Source: Streptomyces sp. NBC_00358
GTDB lineage: Bacteria; Actinomycetota; Actinomycetes; Streptomycetales; Streptomycetaceae
DNA length: 64,000 nucleotides
Reading direction: 5' to 3'
Assembly: GCF_036099295.1 (NCBI RefSeq)
Contig: NZ_CP107976.1
Coordinates: 6,448,001 to 6,512,000, forward strand
Part shown: positions 43,967 through 54,037 of the stretch, in pieces
How the letters are laid out: each line of letters starts with the position of its first letter
How positions within the stretch are numbered: the first letter of the stretch is position 1
Notes under the pieces: model-generated
Database searches by the model: none
What the model saw: the letters and a program-made list of their open reading frames with translations, nothing else
What the model was told of the DNA's origin: nothing
Position numbers and translations under genes: made by a program

Positions 43967-45204
43967 AGCTGGCGCTTCTTGTTGCGGCCGCTGATCAGGA
44001 AGCCGATGCCGATTCCCGCGACCAGGCCGACGCCGACGATCCACCAGACGCCGAGCCCGTTGCCGTCGTCCTTCTTCTCGTCGTTCTTCTTCTCGCTCGG
44101 GGTGGCCGAGGCGCCGGCCGCGACCGGCGCCGGGCCCGTGGCGCCCAGCAGCGCGACCAGGTCGTCGCCGCCGAAGGCGCGCGGGTCGGTGCCGGTGGCG
44201 TGCGCGGCGAAGATCAGCTGCGCGTACGCGGCGGGACCGGACTTGGCCGCCCAGTCACCGGAGTTCTTCTCCAGCCAGGTGAGCGGCTTCTGCGCGTCCT
44301 TCGTCGCGCCGATGGCCGCGAGGGCCACGACCGCGTCCGCCGTGTTGCCGTAGTCGGGCTGGTCCTTGGCGCCCGGGAGCGCGGACTTCAGGTACGAGGT
44401 CTTCGCCATCGCCTTGGCGAGATAGTTGGCGCCGTTCCCCGCCGCGGTCGCCATGTCGGGGGCGTCGGAGATGGCGCAGCCCGTGAGGTCGAACTTGTAG
44501 CCGGTCGCCGCCACGAAGCCCTGGCCCATGCCGGCCGTCACGCCCGCCGCGGTCGCGTCCGCGTTCGCCGCCAGCTTGCCCTTCTTGTCGGGCTGGTAGG
44601 CGAAGGCGCCGTCGCCCTGGGCGTCGCAGGCCGTCGACAGCTTCAGCAGGGCGTCGAAGGGTGACTTGCCGTCCTTGGAGACGCTCGCGGGCTTCTTGCC
44701 GACCGCCTTCAGCGCGCCGATGACGACGGACGTCGAGTTGGTGTCGCTGGGTCCGCCGGCCATGTAGCCCCAGCCGCCGTCCTTGTTCTGCGCGGACTTC
44801 AGCCAGGTGACGGCCTTGCCGGTGGCGTCGTCGTGTCCGCCGAGCGCGCCGAGGGCCTGGACGGCGGCCGCGGTGCTGTTGGTGTCGACCTGCGTCTTGG
44901 CGTCGCACGCGGCACTCGCGTCGGCGCGGTACGCGGCGAAGGCCCCGTTCGCGCACTGCTGACCGGTCAGCCAGTCCACGGCCTTGGCGGCGGGGCGTAC
45001 GCCGACGGTGTGCTGGGCGAGCAGCGCGAGCGACTGCCGCCAGACACCGTCGTACGTCGGGTCGGCGGAGCCGTACAGGCCCGAGGGGAGCGCCGTCGAG
45101 GGCGACGGCGAGGGGGACGAGCCGGCGGCGGACGCGGCCGGTGCGACGACCGCCCCGATCACGGCGGTGGCGGCCAGTACCGCTGCGGTGCGGCGAACAA
45201 ACAT
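43963..45204 (-). CDS. Exported alpha/alpha-toroid (prenyltransferase/squalene oxidase repeat) protein
   Basis: ATG 45204 with GGGAG upstream begins a signal peptide (VRRTAAVLAATAVIGAVVAP). The mature part has toroid repeats: VDWLTGQQCANGAFAAYRAD, WLKSAQNKDGGWGYMAGG, YLAKAMAKTSYLKS and WLEKNSGDWAAKSG. Four Cys (QQC, AAC, TAC, TGC) could pair as disulfides. A Ser/Lys-rich linker leads to a C-terminal helix (VWWIVGVGLVAGIGIGFLI) with a basic tail, so it is surface anchored. There are no prenyltransferase catalytic residues, so a binding role is more likely. A cobalamin riboswitch controls it. Confidence 0.85.
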   Translation of the reverse strand: MFVRRTAAVLAATAVIGAVVAPAASAAGSSPSPSPSTALPSGLYGSADPTYDGVWRQSLALLAQHTVGVRPAAKAVDWLTGQQCANGAFAAYRADASAACDAKTQVDTNSTAAAVQALGALGGHDDATGKAVTWLKSAQNKDGGWGYMAGGPSDTNSTSVVIGALKAVGKKPASVSKDGKSPFDALLKLSTACDAQGDGAFAYQPDKKGKLAANADATAAGVTAGMGQGFVAATGYKFDLTGCAISDAPDMATAAGNGANYLAKAMAKTSYLKSALPGAKDQPDYGNTADAVVALAAIGATKDAQKPLTWLEKNSGDWAAKSGPAAYAQLIFAAHATGTDPRAFGGDDLVALLGATGPAPVAAGASATPSEKKNDEKKDDGNGLGVWWIVGVGLVAGIGIGFLISGRNKKRQL

Positions 45205-45208
45205 GACT

Positions 45209-45222
45209 CTCCCTGCGGGGAG
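45209..45222 (-). promoter_or_regulatory. Hairpin hiding the ribosome site of the toroid gene
   Basis: On the minus strand CTCCC (45222-45218) can pair with GGGAG (45213-45209) across a 4-nt loop. The GGGAG is the ribosome site of the gene starting at 45204, so this is a plausible translation-blocking expression platform for the riboswitch. Confidence 0.5.
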
Positions 45223-45304
45223 CCGGGCAGCACCGGGCACGCTGAGGTATCCGGGCGGCTCCGGCTCCGTATCCCTCGACGGTGCCGGCCGTCGGCGGGC
45301 TGCC

Positions 45305-45425
45305 GAGGGCACGAGCCGGTCACTTCCCGTGCGAGGCGATCCGGCTCACCACCGAAGTGGCTCACGGTTGCGGGTCAGCGCCGGATTTGCACCGGCTTCT
45401 CCTCGTACGGATGTGATGACGACGC
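45305..45425 (-). promoter_or_regulatory. Cobalamin riboswitch
   Basis: The minus strand carries GAAGCCGGTGCAAATCCGGC, then GCTGACCCGCAACCGTGAG, followed by GAGCCGGATCGCCTCGCACG and GGGAAGTGACCGG. These are the conserved core and tail of actinobacterial cobalamin riboswitches. It precedes the toroid-ECF gene series, which should be turned off when cobalamin is plentiful. The boundaries are approximate. Confidence 0.93.
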
Positions 45426-45555
45426 GCTCACTCTACCGGCCGCCCGGAATCGCCCGGGTGCCGCCTGTGGAGCGGGTGCGGGACCGGTACCCGGGTTCCG
45501 TCGGGACCACCGCGGACCCCGTGGCGACGGGGCCGGCATCCGCTAGGTTCGGGGT

Positions 45556-46218
45556 ATGCGAACGGGGAGACTGCTCGGCTCGGGGCGTTCGGCGGACGTC
45601 TACGAGATGGACGAGGCGTGGGTGCTGCGGCGGGACCGCGCCGGCTGGGGCGACGCGACGGCCGAGGCGGCGGTGATGCAGCACGTGCGCTCGCACGGCT
45701 ATCCGGTGCCGCGGGTGCGGGCGGCGACCCGCGGCGATCTGGTCATGGAGCGGCTGTCCGGGCCGACCATGCTGGAGGCCTTCGGCCAGGGCCTGCTCTC
45801 CGCGCAGGAGGCGGGCCTCACCCTGGCCCGGCTGCTGCGCAAGCTGCACACCGTGCCCGCCCGGCTGTCCGCCGACCCCGCCGTCCGCGTCCTGCACCTG
45901 GATCTGCACCCCGACAACGTGATGCTCACCCCGGACGGGCCGAAGGTCATCGACTGGTCCAACGCCGAGGAGGGTCCGCCCGGCCTCGACTGGGCCATGT
46001 CCGCGGTGATCCTCGCCCAGGTCGCCGTCGGCGGCGAGACGATCGGGGGCGTGGCCGAGGAGGTACTGGAGGCGCTGCTCGACGGGAACGAGGACCAGGT
46101 GACCGAGGAGGGGCTCGGGGAGGCGGGGCGACGCCGGGCGGTCAATCCGACGATGAGTGTCCAGGAGGTCGAAGTCCTGGGCGAGGCGGACGCGTTGATC
46201 CGCGAACTGCTGCGCTGA
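45556..46218 (+). CDS. APH-type phosphotransferase
   Basis: A compact 220-residue kinase-like protein. The nucleotide loop is GRLLGSGRSADVYEMDEAWV, the catalytic loop VLHLDLHPDNVML (HxDxxxxN) and the metal Asp VIDWSNAEEG. This fits the aminoglycoside-phosphotransferase/choline-kinase superfamily. The N-terminal lobe is short. The substrate is unknown; such genes are common in Streptomyces and need not confer resistance. Confidence 0.88.
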   Translation: MRTGRLLGSGRSADVYEMDEAWVLRRDRAGWGDATAEAAVMQHVRSHGYPVPRVRAATRGDLVMERLSGPTMLEAFGQGLLSAQEAGLTLARLLRKLHTVPARLSADPAVRVLHLDLHPDNVMLTPDGPKVIDWSNAEEGPPGLDWAMSAVILAQVAVGGETIGGVAEEVLEALLDGNEDQVTEEGLGEAGRRRAVNPTMSVQEVEVLGEADALIRELLR

Positions 46219-46333
46219 GGCCGACGCGGCGAGTAGCGCGCCGTCGTGCCGGACGGCGGTGGGCCGTGGCGGGTCACCGCACCCTCGGAGACCTCGGGCA
46301 CGGCCGTTTCGGCATCCGCTCCCGGCTCGGGGA

Positions 46334-47443
46334 TCACCGCACCCGCGCCGGGACCGCGGCTTCCACCGGCTGGCACAGCACCAGGGCGAGATCGTCGACC
46401 AGGGGCGCTCCGGTGTGCTGGAGCAGGCGCGCGTGCAGGGTGTCCAGGGCGTCCTCGGGGAGGGGTTCGCGCAGGGCGACGGCGGCCTCGCCGAGCAGCG
46501 GGAACGGGATGCCCTCCGGATCGCGGCCCTCGGTCAGGCCGTCCGTGTAGAGCAGCAGACGGTCACCGGGCTGGAGCCGCACACGGTACTGGCGGGGATC
46601 CGGGCGCAGCCCCAACGGCGGTGTGGGGATCTTCGGTTCGAGGAACTCGATGCTCCGGCCGGAGCGCAACGGCGCGGGGTGACCGCAGTTGACCAGCCGC
46701 ACCTCGCCGGGCGCGAACTCGGCGAGCAGGGCGGTGACGAAGTCCTCCGGTCCGAGTTCCGGAGCCAGCCGGGTGTCGAGACCGTCGGCCAGGGCGGGCA
46801 GATCGGGCGCGGTGTAGGCGAGTTCACGGAATCCGGCGATCGTCTCGGCGGTCAGCCGCAGGGCTTCCAGACCATGACCGCGTACGTCGCCGACCAGGAC
46901 CCGCAGCCCGTACGGGGTCACCGCGACGTCGTACAGATCGCCGCCGACCGACGACTCGGCGGCCGAGCAGTGGTAGCGGGTGCACACCTGAGTGCCGCCC
47001 AGCGTGCGGGAGATGGGCCGCAGGATCGCCTCCTGGGTGACCCGGGCGACCTCGCGGACCCGCGCCAGCGTGGCGGTCAGACGCTCGTGCCGGCCGGCGG
47101 CGTACACGGTGATCGCGCAGCCGAGCAGCAGCCCGCCGAAAGGGACGCCGAACGCGGGGCGGGTCAGCCCGTCGTCGGTCAGACCCGTGGAGAGCCCGAG
47201 CACCAGTGACCAGCAGCAGACCAGCAGGGTGCACCGCGCCCCGGAGCGCGCGCACGCCAGAACCGGCCCGATCAGCAGCAGCGTGACCAGGGGCGGCAGC
47301 CGGTGGTCCAGCAGATGCGGCAGAACGGCCGCGAGACACGCGGCCGGTGGCACGAGCATCGGCCAGGAGAACCCGGCTCCGGCGGTTTTGCCCCCTCCGC
47401 CGTCGGCGGACGTCCGTTCGTCCCGCTGCTCCCTCTCGTGCAT
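46334..47443 (-). CDS. Membrane SpoIIE-type PP2C serine phosphatase
   Basis: ATG 47443 (GTG 47446 is also possible) begins a 369-residue protein. About four membrane helices (residues 25-115) precede a PP2C/SpoIIE domain with the metal-binding Asp residues in SSVGGDLYDVAV, VLVGDVRGHGLEALRL and LLYTDGLTEGRD. These phosphatases act on anti-sigma-factor antagonists in partner-switching control. No anti-sigma or antagonist gene is adjacent. The ribosome site is weak. It is divergent from the STAND ATPase gene. Confidence 0.9.
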   Translation of the reverse strand: MHEREQRDERTSADGGGGKTAGAGFSWPMLVPPAACLAAVLPHLLDHRLPPLVTLLLIGPVLACARSGARCTLLVCCWSLVLGLSTGLTDDGLTRPAFGVPFGGLLLGCAITVYAAGRHERLTATLARVREVARVTQEAILRPISRTLGGTQVCTRYHCSAAESSVGGDLYDVAVTPYGLRVLVGDVRGHGLEALRLTAETIAGFRELAYTAPDLPALADGLDTRLAPELGPEDFVTALLAEFAPGEVRLVNCGHPAPLRSGRSIEFLEPKIPTPPLGLRPDPRQYRVRLQPGDRLLLYTDGLTEGRDPEGIPFPLLGEAAVALREPLPEDALDTLHARLLQHTGAPLVDDLALVLCQPVEAAVPARVR

Positions 47444-47603
47444 CACCCGACAATCGCCGAAAAAAGCCCCGGTCGCCCACACCGACGGTGAGTTGATCAC
47501 ATATCGTCGGAAGGTGCCCGGAAGTGACGTCGTGCGGTGGGCCTTTTGTCCGAGTGGAGGGAGCGGGGCATCGCACGCGTGCGATCGGGTCACACTGGTG
47601 CGC

Positions 47604-49700
47604 GTGTCCGACAACACGACCGGTGGACGGCCCGGCAGCACATACGGTGGACGGCCCGGCAATCTACCCTCACCGACGCGGAGTTTCATCGGCCGGCTGG
47701 AGGAACTCGGCCGGCTGGAGCGGGAACTGGATCCGGGTGCGGGGACCGGCCGGCCGGTGAGCCTGGTCGGCGTCGGCGGAGTCGGCAAGACCCGGCTCGC
47801 CCTGCGGGCCGCCGGCCGGATCGAGAGCGCCTACCCCGACGGCGTCTGGCTCGTCGAACTCTCCCCGCTGCACACCGCCGGGCTGGTGGGCCTGGCGGTG
47901 GTGGAGGCGCTGCGGCTCTCCGACCGGTCGACGCGGCCGGTCACCGAGGTCGTCGCGGAATGGGCCGAGGGGAAAAGGCTGTTGCTCGTCCTCGACTCCT
48001 GCGAGCACGTCCTCGCGGACTGCGTGGAGTTCGTCGAGGCGCTGCTGCCCCTGCTGCCGGGACTGCGCGTCCTGCTCACCAGCCGCGAGCCGCTCGGCCT
48101 GCCGGGCGAACGAGTGCTGCGCCTGGACCCGCTGCCGGTCACCGGCGACGCGGTCGCCCTGTTCGCGGACCGCGCGGCCGAGCGCGGGTTCACGCTCGAC
48201 GACACCGACCGCCCCGCCGCGGAGGCCGTCTGCCGACGCCTCGACGGCATCCCGCTCGCCATCGAACTCGCCGCCGTCCGGCTCGGCGAACTCACCCTGG
48301 ACCGGTTGAGCGGCCTGCTCGGCCGGCGGCTGCCGTCCCGGCTCGACCTGCTCGCCGCGCGCGAGGGCGAAGGGCCGCCGCGCCACCAGACCCTGCGGAC
48401 GGCCATCGGCTGGAGCCACGAGCTGTGCGCGCCGCTGGAACGGCTGCTGTGGGCCCGTCTGTCGGTGTTCGCGGGCGGCTTCGGCGCGAGCGCCGCCGAA
48501 GAGGTCTGCGCGGGTGGTCCGCTGCCCGCGGGCCGGATCCCCGGCCTGCTCGACCGGCTCGTCGAGCAGTCCATCGTGAGCCGCCACCCCACCGACCCCG
48601 ACCGCTACCGGCTCCTCGACACCGTCCGGGAGTTCGGTGCCGACTGGCTGCGCGCGCTGGGCGAGGAACACACCCTGCGGCTGCGTCACCGCGACCACTA
48701 CCGGCGGCTGGCCCGCGAGGGCTGCGCGGAGTGGAACACCGGACGCCAGGCGGCCTGGTGCGAGCGCGTCCTCACCGAGCACGCCAATCTCCGCGCGGCC
48801 ATGGACTGCGCGCTCACCGGGCCCGACGGGCGGGTCGCCCTGGCGATGGCGTCCGACATCGGCTTCCTGTGGCGGCACTGCGGCCGTCTCCGTGAAGCCC
48901 AGCACTGTCTCGACAGGGCGCTGATGAGCGGTGCGCCGCCCGGCCCCGACCGCGTCCGCGCGGTGTGGACCCGGGGCGCGGTCGCGCTGCTCCAGGGCGA
49001 CCTGGAGGCGGCGGCCAACTGGGCGGTGCGCTGTGCCGACGTGGCAAGGGAGCAGGGCGACCCGGTGGCGGTGGTGGCCGCCCTGTACCTCCGGGGCGGA
49101 CAACTCGCCCTGAGCGGACGCCTGTCCGAGGCGGTCCAGGTGCTGGCCGGCGCGCCTCGGCTGCCCGTCCGGCGGGACTGGTTCGGGGCGGCGCAGCTCC
49201 AGGTTCGGGTGGCGCTGGCCTTCGCGTACCTGTTGAGCGGGGACCACGGGCGGGCGCGCGCGGTGGCCGAGGAGGTGCGTGCGGAGAGTGCCGCGTGCGG
49301 GGAGTCATGGGCGGGCGCCTTCGCCGACAGCGCCATGGCCCAGACCGATCTGGCTCGCGGGGACATCGGCGCGGCCGTCGACAACGCCCGCACGGCACTG
49401 GCCGGGCACGGGCTGCTGCACAACACCGTGGGCGCCGCGATGGCCCTCGACGTGCTCGCGGCGGGAGTCGTCGCCGCGGGCGACGGCCACCGCGCGGCCT
49501 GTCTCCTCGGCATCGGCGAACGCGTCTGGGGACTCACCGGGCGGGCCCAGATGGACTCGCCCGACCTCATGGCCACCCGCCGCTCGCACGAACTCCGCGT
49601 CCGCGCCGAGATCGGCGACCCGGCCTACGAGAAGGCGTACGAGAAGGGGCGCACGATGCCGTACGAGGAGGGGCTGGACTACGCGGTCCACGACCGCTGA
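47604..49700 (+). CDS. STAND/NB-ARC-type ATPase with TPR-like repeats, no effector domain
   Basis: The start is GTG 47604 (GTG 47598 is possible). The N terminus has FIGRLEELGRLERELD, then the P-loop LVGVGGVGKTRLALRAAGR, Walker B LLLVLDSCEHV and sensor GLRVLLTSREPLGLPGE, followed by a winged-helix region and helical TPR-like repeats to the end. This is the core of MalT/SARP-linked regulators, but both the N-terminal SARP/BTAD and the C-terminal LuxR domains are absent; the protein stops at PYEEGLDYAVHDR, where a LuxR domain often begins. It may work through a separate partner. Confidence 0.85.
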   Translation: MSDNTTGGRPGSTYGGRPGNLPSPTRSFIGRLEELGRLERELDPGAGTGRPVSLVGVGGVGKTRLALRAAGRIESAYPDGVWLVELSPLHTAGLVGLAVVEALRLSDRSTRPVTEVVAEWAEGKRLLLVLDSCEHVLADCVEFVEALLPLLPGLRVLLTSREPLGLPGERVLRLDPLPVTGDAVALFADRAAERGFTLDDTDRPAAEAVCRRLDGIPLAIELAAVRLGELTLDRLSGLLGRRLPSRLDLLAAREGEGPPRHQTLRTAIGWSHELCAPLERLLWARLSVFAGGFGASAAEEVCAGGPLPAGRIPGLLDRLVEQSIVSRHPTDPDRYRLLDTVREFGADWLRALGEEHTLRLRHRDHYRRLAREGCAEWNTGRQAAWCERVLTEHANLRAAMDCALTGPDGRVALAMASDIGFLWRHCGRLREAQHCLDRALMSGAPPGPDRVRAVWTRGAVALLQGDLEAAANWAVRCADVAREQGDPVAVVAALYLRGGQLALSGRLSEAVQVLAGAPRLPVRRDWFGAAQLQVRVALAFAYLLSGDHGRARAVAEEVRAESAACGESWAGAFADSAMAQTDLARGDIGAAVDNARTALAGHGLLHNTVGAAMALDVLAAGVVAAGDGHRAACLLGIGERVWGLTGRAQMDSPDLMATRRSHELRVRAEIGDPAYEKAYEKGRTMPYEEGLDYAVHDR

Positions 49701-49845
49701 GACACGGTCCTCGACGCCCGCTTCGGCGTCGTTCGGCGACCGGGCGACCCGGCGACCGATGACCGCTGACGGCTTCCCGGTCAGGGGCGACCCGGCGGTC
49801 CGACGAGGGCGAGGGGCGACCCCTGGCTCGCGGGGCGGGGGCGCG

Positions 49846-50925
49846 TCATACCGCCATGTACGTCACCGGATCGCTGCCGGTGACCGCCTCCGCGCGGCCC
49901 AGCTTCACCAGCCGGCGCACATGGGCCTCGGCCTCCGAGACCGCGATGTTCCGTGATCCGTAGGGGATGTCGGCCCACGGGCGGTTCCACTCCATGCGCT
50001 CGGCGAGCTGCCAGGGCGTGAGCGGGACGGAGAGGAGGGCGAGCAGACCGGTGAGCCGCTCCTCGTGGTGGCCGATCAGCTCCGCGACGCGGGAAGGAGC
50101 GTCGGTGAACACATGCTGGTGGGCCGGGAGGACCTCGGCGGGGTCGAGACGGCCGACGCGCTCCAGGGAGTCGAGGTAGTCGCCGAGCGGATCGGCGATC
50201 TCCCCGAGGCTCTCGATCCCGTTCGGGTAGGGGGGACGCCCGTGGGCGCCGGGGTCCTCGTAGAGGCCGATGTGCGGGGTGATCCTCGGCAGCAGGTGGT
50301 CGCCGGAGAACAGGCGGCCGTTGCCCGGCAGTTGCGCCGGGTGGGCCTCCTCCAGATGGAGGCAGACGTGTCCGGGGGTGTGGCCGGGGGTCCAGATCGC
50401 GCGCAGCCGGCGGCCGGGCAGGGCGACGAACTCGCCGGGGACGATCTCACGGTCGGGAAGGGCGGGGGAGAAGCCGGGCAGGGTGCTGGGCCGGCGGACG
50501 GACCCCTGGGCCGCGCGCAGCGGGGCGACATGCTCGTCCGGGGCGCCGGACGCCGCCAACTTGGCCGCCATGTAGGCGAACCAGCGCTCGGGCCGGTTGT
50601 CCCGGGTGCGCCGGACGATCGCCGTGTCGGCGGCGTGCATCGCGATCCAGGCGCCGGACGCCTCCCGGACCCGGCCCGACAGACCGTGGTGATCGGGGTG
50701 GTGGTGGGTGATGACCACACCGTGGATCTCCGACACGGAGGTTCCGCAGCCGGTGTTTCCCTCGACGAGCGTGTCCCAGGAAGCCGGGTCGTCCCAGCCC
50801 GTGTCGATGAGCACGGGTCCCGCGTCGGTGTCGACCAGGTACACCAGCGTATGGCCGAGCGGGTTGTCCGGGATGGGGACCCTGATCGACCGGACGCCCC
50901 CGCCGTGATCGGTCACCTGCGTCAT
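49846..50925 (-). CDS. MBL-fold metallo-hydrolase near steroid genes
   Basis: The intact metal motif VVITHHHPDHHGLSGRV (HxHxDH), then IWTPGHTPGHVCLHLEE, LFSGDHLLP and the C-terminal EVLPAHQHVF define an active-type metallo-beta-lactamase-fold hydrolase of 359 residues. The last 80 residues are a winged-helix-like cap (WADIPYGSRNIAVSEAEAHV). It is divergent from the aldehyde dehydrogenase gene, sharing a spacer with an exact KstR motif. A thioester or lactone hydrolysis role in steroid breakdown is only inferred. Confidence 0.85.
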   Translation of the reverse strand: MTQVTDHGGGVRSIRVPIPDNPLGHTLVYLVDTDAGPVLIDTGWDDPASWDTLVEGNTGCGTSVSEIHGVVITHHHPDHHGLSGRVREASGAWIAMHAADTAIVRRTRDNRPERWFAYMAAKLAASGAPDEHVAPLRAAQGSVRRPSTLPGFSPALPDREIVPGEFVALPGRRLRAIWTPGHTPGHVCLHLEEAHPAQLPGNGRLFSGDHLLPRITPHIGLYEDPGAHGRPPYPNGIESLGEIADPLGDYLDSLERVGRLDPAEVLPAHQHVFTDAPSRVAELIGHHEERLTGLLALLSVPLTPWQLAERMEWNRPWADIPYGSRNIAVSEAEAHVRRLVKLGRAEAVTGSDPVTYMAV

Positions 50926-50962
50926 GCGCTTCCACCCATCGCCGAGTTCTCGCCACTATAAC

Positions 50963-50976
50963 TAGAACGAGTTCCA
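50963..50976. promoter_or_regulatory. KstR box 3 (exact motif match)
   Basis: TAGAACGAGTTCCA fits all eight fixed bases of TNNAACNNGTTNNA. It lies 38 bp upstream of the MBL gene start and about 185 bp upstream of the aldehyde dehydrogenase start. Confidence 0.75.
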
Positions 50977-51085
50977 ATGGGAGCCCAAGTCGACTGTCTG
51001 TGGCCCGAGTCGGCCGCCGGGTGTCCGAGTCGGCCCTGTGCGTCCTTGTGGACGGTCGTGTTCGCGCCGTGGACTCATCTCGCCG

Positions 51086-51101
51086 GAACTGGTATCAGTT
51101 C
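51086..51101. promoter_or_regulatory. Second operator-like palindrome before the aldehyde dehydrogenase gene
   Basis: GAACTG-GTAT-CAGTTC is a perfect inverted repeat 58 bp upstream of ATG 51160. Its first half, GAACTGGTA, also occurs within the palindrome upstream of the thiolase gene (36280-36288), so both may be read by the same or a related regulator. Confidence 0.5.
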
Positions 51102-51159
51102 TCGTATCTGATGAAGCGTCAGAAATGGTGGCGGAGAGCGTCCTTGGAGGCAGTCGGCC

Positions 51160-52617
<1,458 letters not shown>

Positions 52618-52619
52618 GG

Positions 52620-52853
52620 ATGGGCGACCGCTGGCAGGTCGAGGTCGACCGCTCCGTCTGCATCGGCTCCGCCCAGTGCGTCCACCACGCCCCGGACGCC
52701 TTCCGCCTCGACGTCGGCATGCAGTCCCACCCGGTCGAGCCGGAGACCGACGCCAACGAGAAGATCCTCGAAGCGGCCGAGGGCTGCCCGGTCGAGGCCG
52801 TCATGATCTCCCTGCTGGGCAGCGGCGAGCCGGTGTTCCCGCCGGAGGAGTAG
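52620..52853 (+). CDS. 3Fe-4S ferredoxin
   Basis: It starts 2 bp after the aldehyde dehydrogenase stop. The 77-residue protein has the CIGSAQC...GCPVEA pattern (Cys-x5-Cys, then Cys-Pro), the three-Cys ligand set of the ferredoxins that feed electrons to actinobacterial P450s. No P450 is adjacent; the likely partner in this window is CYP125 at 34.8 kb, as FdxD is for mycobacterial steroid P450s (inference). Confidence 0.92.
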   Translation: MGDRWQVEVDRSVCIGSAQCVHHAPDAFRLDVGMQSHPVEPETDANEKILEAAEGCPVEAVMISLLGSGEPVFPPEE

Positions 52854-53089
52854 GCCGCGGGCCGGACCGGGCCAGTCCGGGCCGGGGCGGCGGTGGCGGC
52901 GGGCCCGGATGCGGGAACGTCCGCGTGGCGAGGGCACCCATCAGCGGGAACGCGATGTCCGGCGGGCGTCCGGGCGGTGTCGTCGGCGGCCCCGGAACCG
53001 GAGGCGCGCCGGCTGCCGGAGAGCCCGTCCGGGGAGAGGGCGATCGGATGGACCGGGACCTGGACCTGGAGCGGACCGGATCGGGTGGG

Positions 53090-53797
53090 TCAGTTCTGCC
53101 GGCCCCTCGGGTCGGTCAGGTCGATCAGGCGGCATACCGTTTCGATGTCTATCTTGACCTGGGCGATGGACGCGCGGCCGGAGAGCCAGGTGATCAGCGC
53201 CGAGTGCCAGGTGTGCTCGATGACGCGGACGGCGGAGAGCTGGGCCGGTGTCGGGTCGTCGAGGCCCATCGCGTCCAGGATGATCACCGTGGTCTGCCGG
53301 GAGACCTGGTCGACCTCGGGGCTGACGCTGCGGTCCGCGAACGTCAGCGCGCGGACCATGGCATCGGCCAGGTGCGGTTCGCGCTGCAACGCCCGGAACG
53401 CCCGCATCAGGGTCTCCGCCACCCGCTCCGAGGCCGTGTCCCCGGCCGGCGGCTTCCTGCGCAGTGTGCCGTGCATGTGCGCCAGCTGGTCCTGCATCGT
53501 GGCGACCAGCAGATGCACCTTCGAGGGGAAATAGCGGTACAGGGTGCCGAGAGCCACCTGCGAGGACTCCGCGACCTCACGCATCTGCACGGCGTCGAAG
53601 CCGCCCCGGCTGGCCAGCTGCGCGCTCGCGTGCAGGATCCGGCGACGGCGCGCCTCCTGCCGCTCGGTGAGCGGGGGAGAGGCGGGTGGCGACATGGGGT
53701 GCGGAGTGGAGCGCGCGGCGGTGGAGGGTGCGGCGGGCGTGCTGGCCCCCGGCGCCGGTCGCGCGTTCTTCGAGTCCGCCTTGGCTTCCGCAGGCAT
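53090..53797 (-). CDS. kstR: TetR-family regulator of steroid catabolism (KstR type)
   Basis: The DNA-binding region RILHASAQLASRGGFDAVQM, VAESSQVALGTLYRYFPSKV and HLLVATMQDQ closely follows mycobacterial KstR, and the second domain keeps LADAMVRALTFADRSVSPEV and WLSGRAS. KstR represses cholesterol genes until a steroid-CoA intermediate binds. The N-terminal 40 residues are Ala/Pro-rich and uncertain: ATG 53797 is used here, with 53815 and 53698 as alternatives. An exact KstR motif lies in the spacer to the divergent glycosyltransferase gene. Confidence 0.88.
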   Translation of the reverse strand: MPAEAKADSKNARPAPGASTPAAPSTAARSTPHPMSPPASPPLTERQEARRRRILHASAQLASRGGFDAVQMREVAESSQVALGTLYRYFPSKVHLLVATMQDQLAHMHGTLRRKPPAGDTASERVAETLMRAFRALQREPHLADAMVRALTFADRSVSPEVDQVSRQTTVIILDAMGLDDPTPAQLSAVRVIEHTWHSALITWLSGRASIAQVKIDIETVCRLIDLTDPRGRQN

Positions 53798-53969
53798 GGG
53801 TCCGTTCCGTGACATCAGCGAGAGGGAGCGACGAGTCGGCGGGGCAGGACGCCGCACCCCTGTGCGGACCAGCCGACCCCGCCGCGCCGTCGTGGCGTGA
53901 ATCACCTGATCCTCCGCTCACAGCGGCGCTACCTGCCGGTAGATTCAATGCTCCTTGAACGATCAAGTC

Positions 53970-53983
53970 TGAAACTTGTTCTA
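53970..53983. promoter_or_regulatory. KstR box 4 (exact motif match)
   Basis: The complement reads TAGAACAAGTTTCA, fitting all eight fixed bases of TNNAACNNGTTNNA. It sits in the 240-bp spacer between kstR and the glycosyltransferase gene, 55 bp before the latter, so it could govern both. Confidence 0.75.
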
Positions 53984-54037
53984 GATTAGCGTCCCGGCGT
54001 AATCTCGCGGGAAAGTGCAGGGAGAAGGGGACCGGAA

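Noticed and set aside
45556..46218. Aminoglycoside-resistance gene
   Set aside because: Only the general phosphotransferase motifs are present and nothing nearby points to antibiotic production or resistance.
47604..49700. Anti-phage STAND (Avs-like) defence gene
   Set aside because: There is no effector nuclease or membrane domain, the sequence follows transcription-regulator-type STAND proteins, and no other defence gene is nearby.
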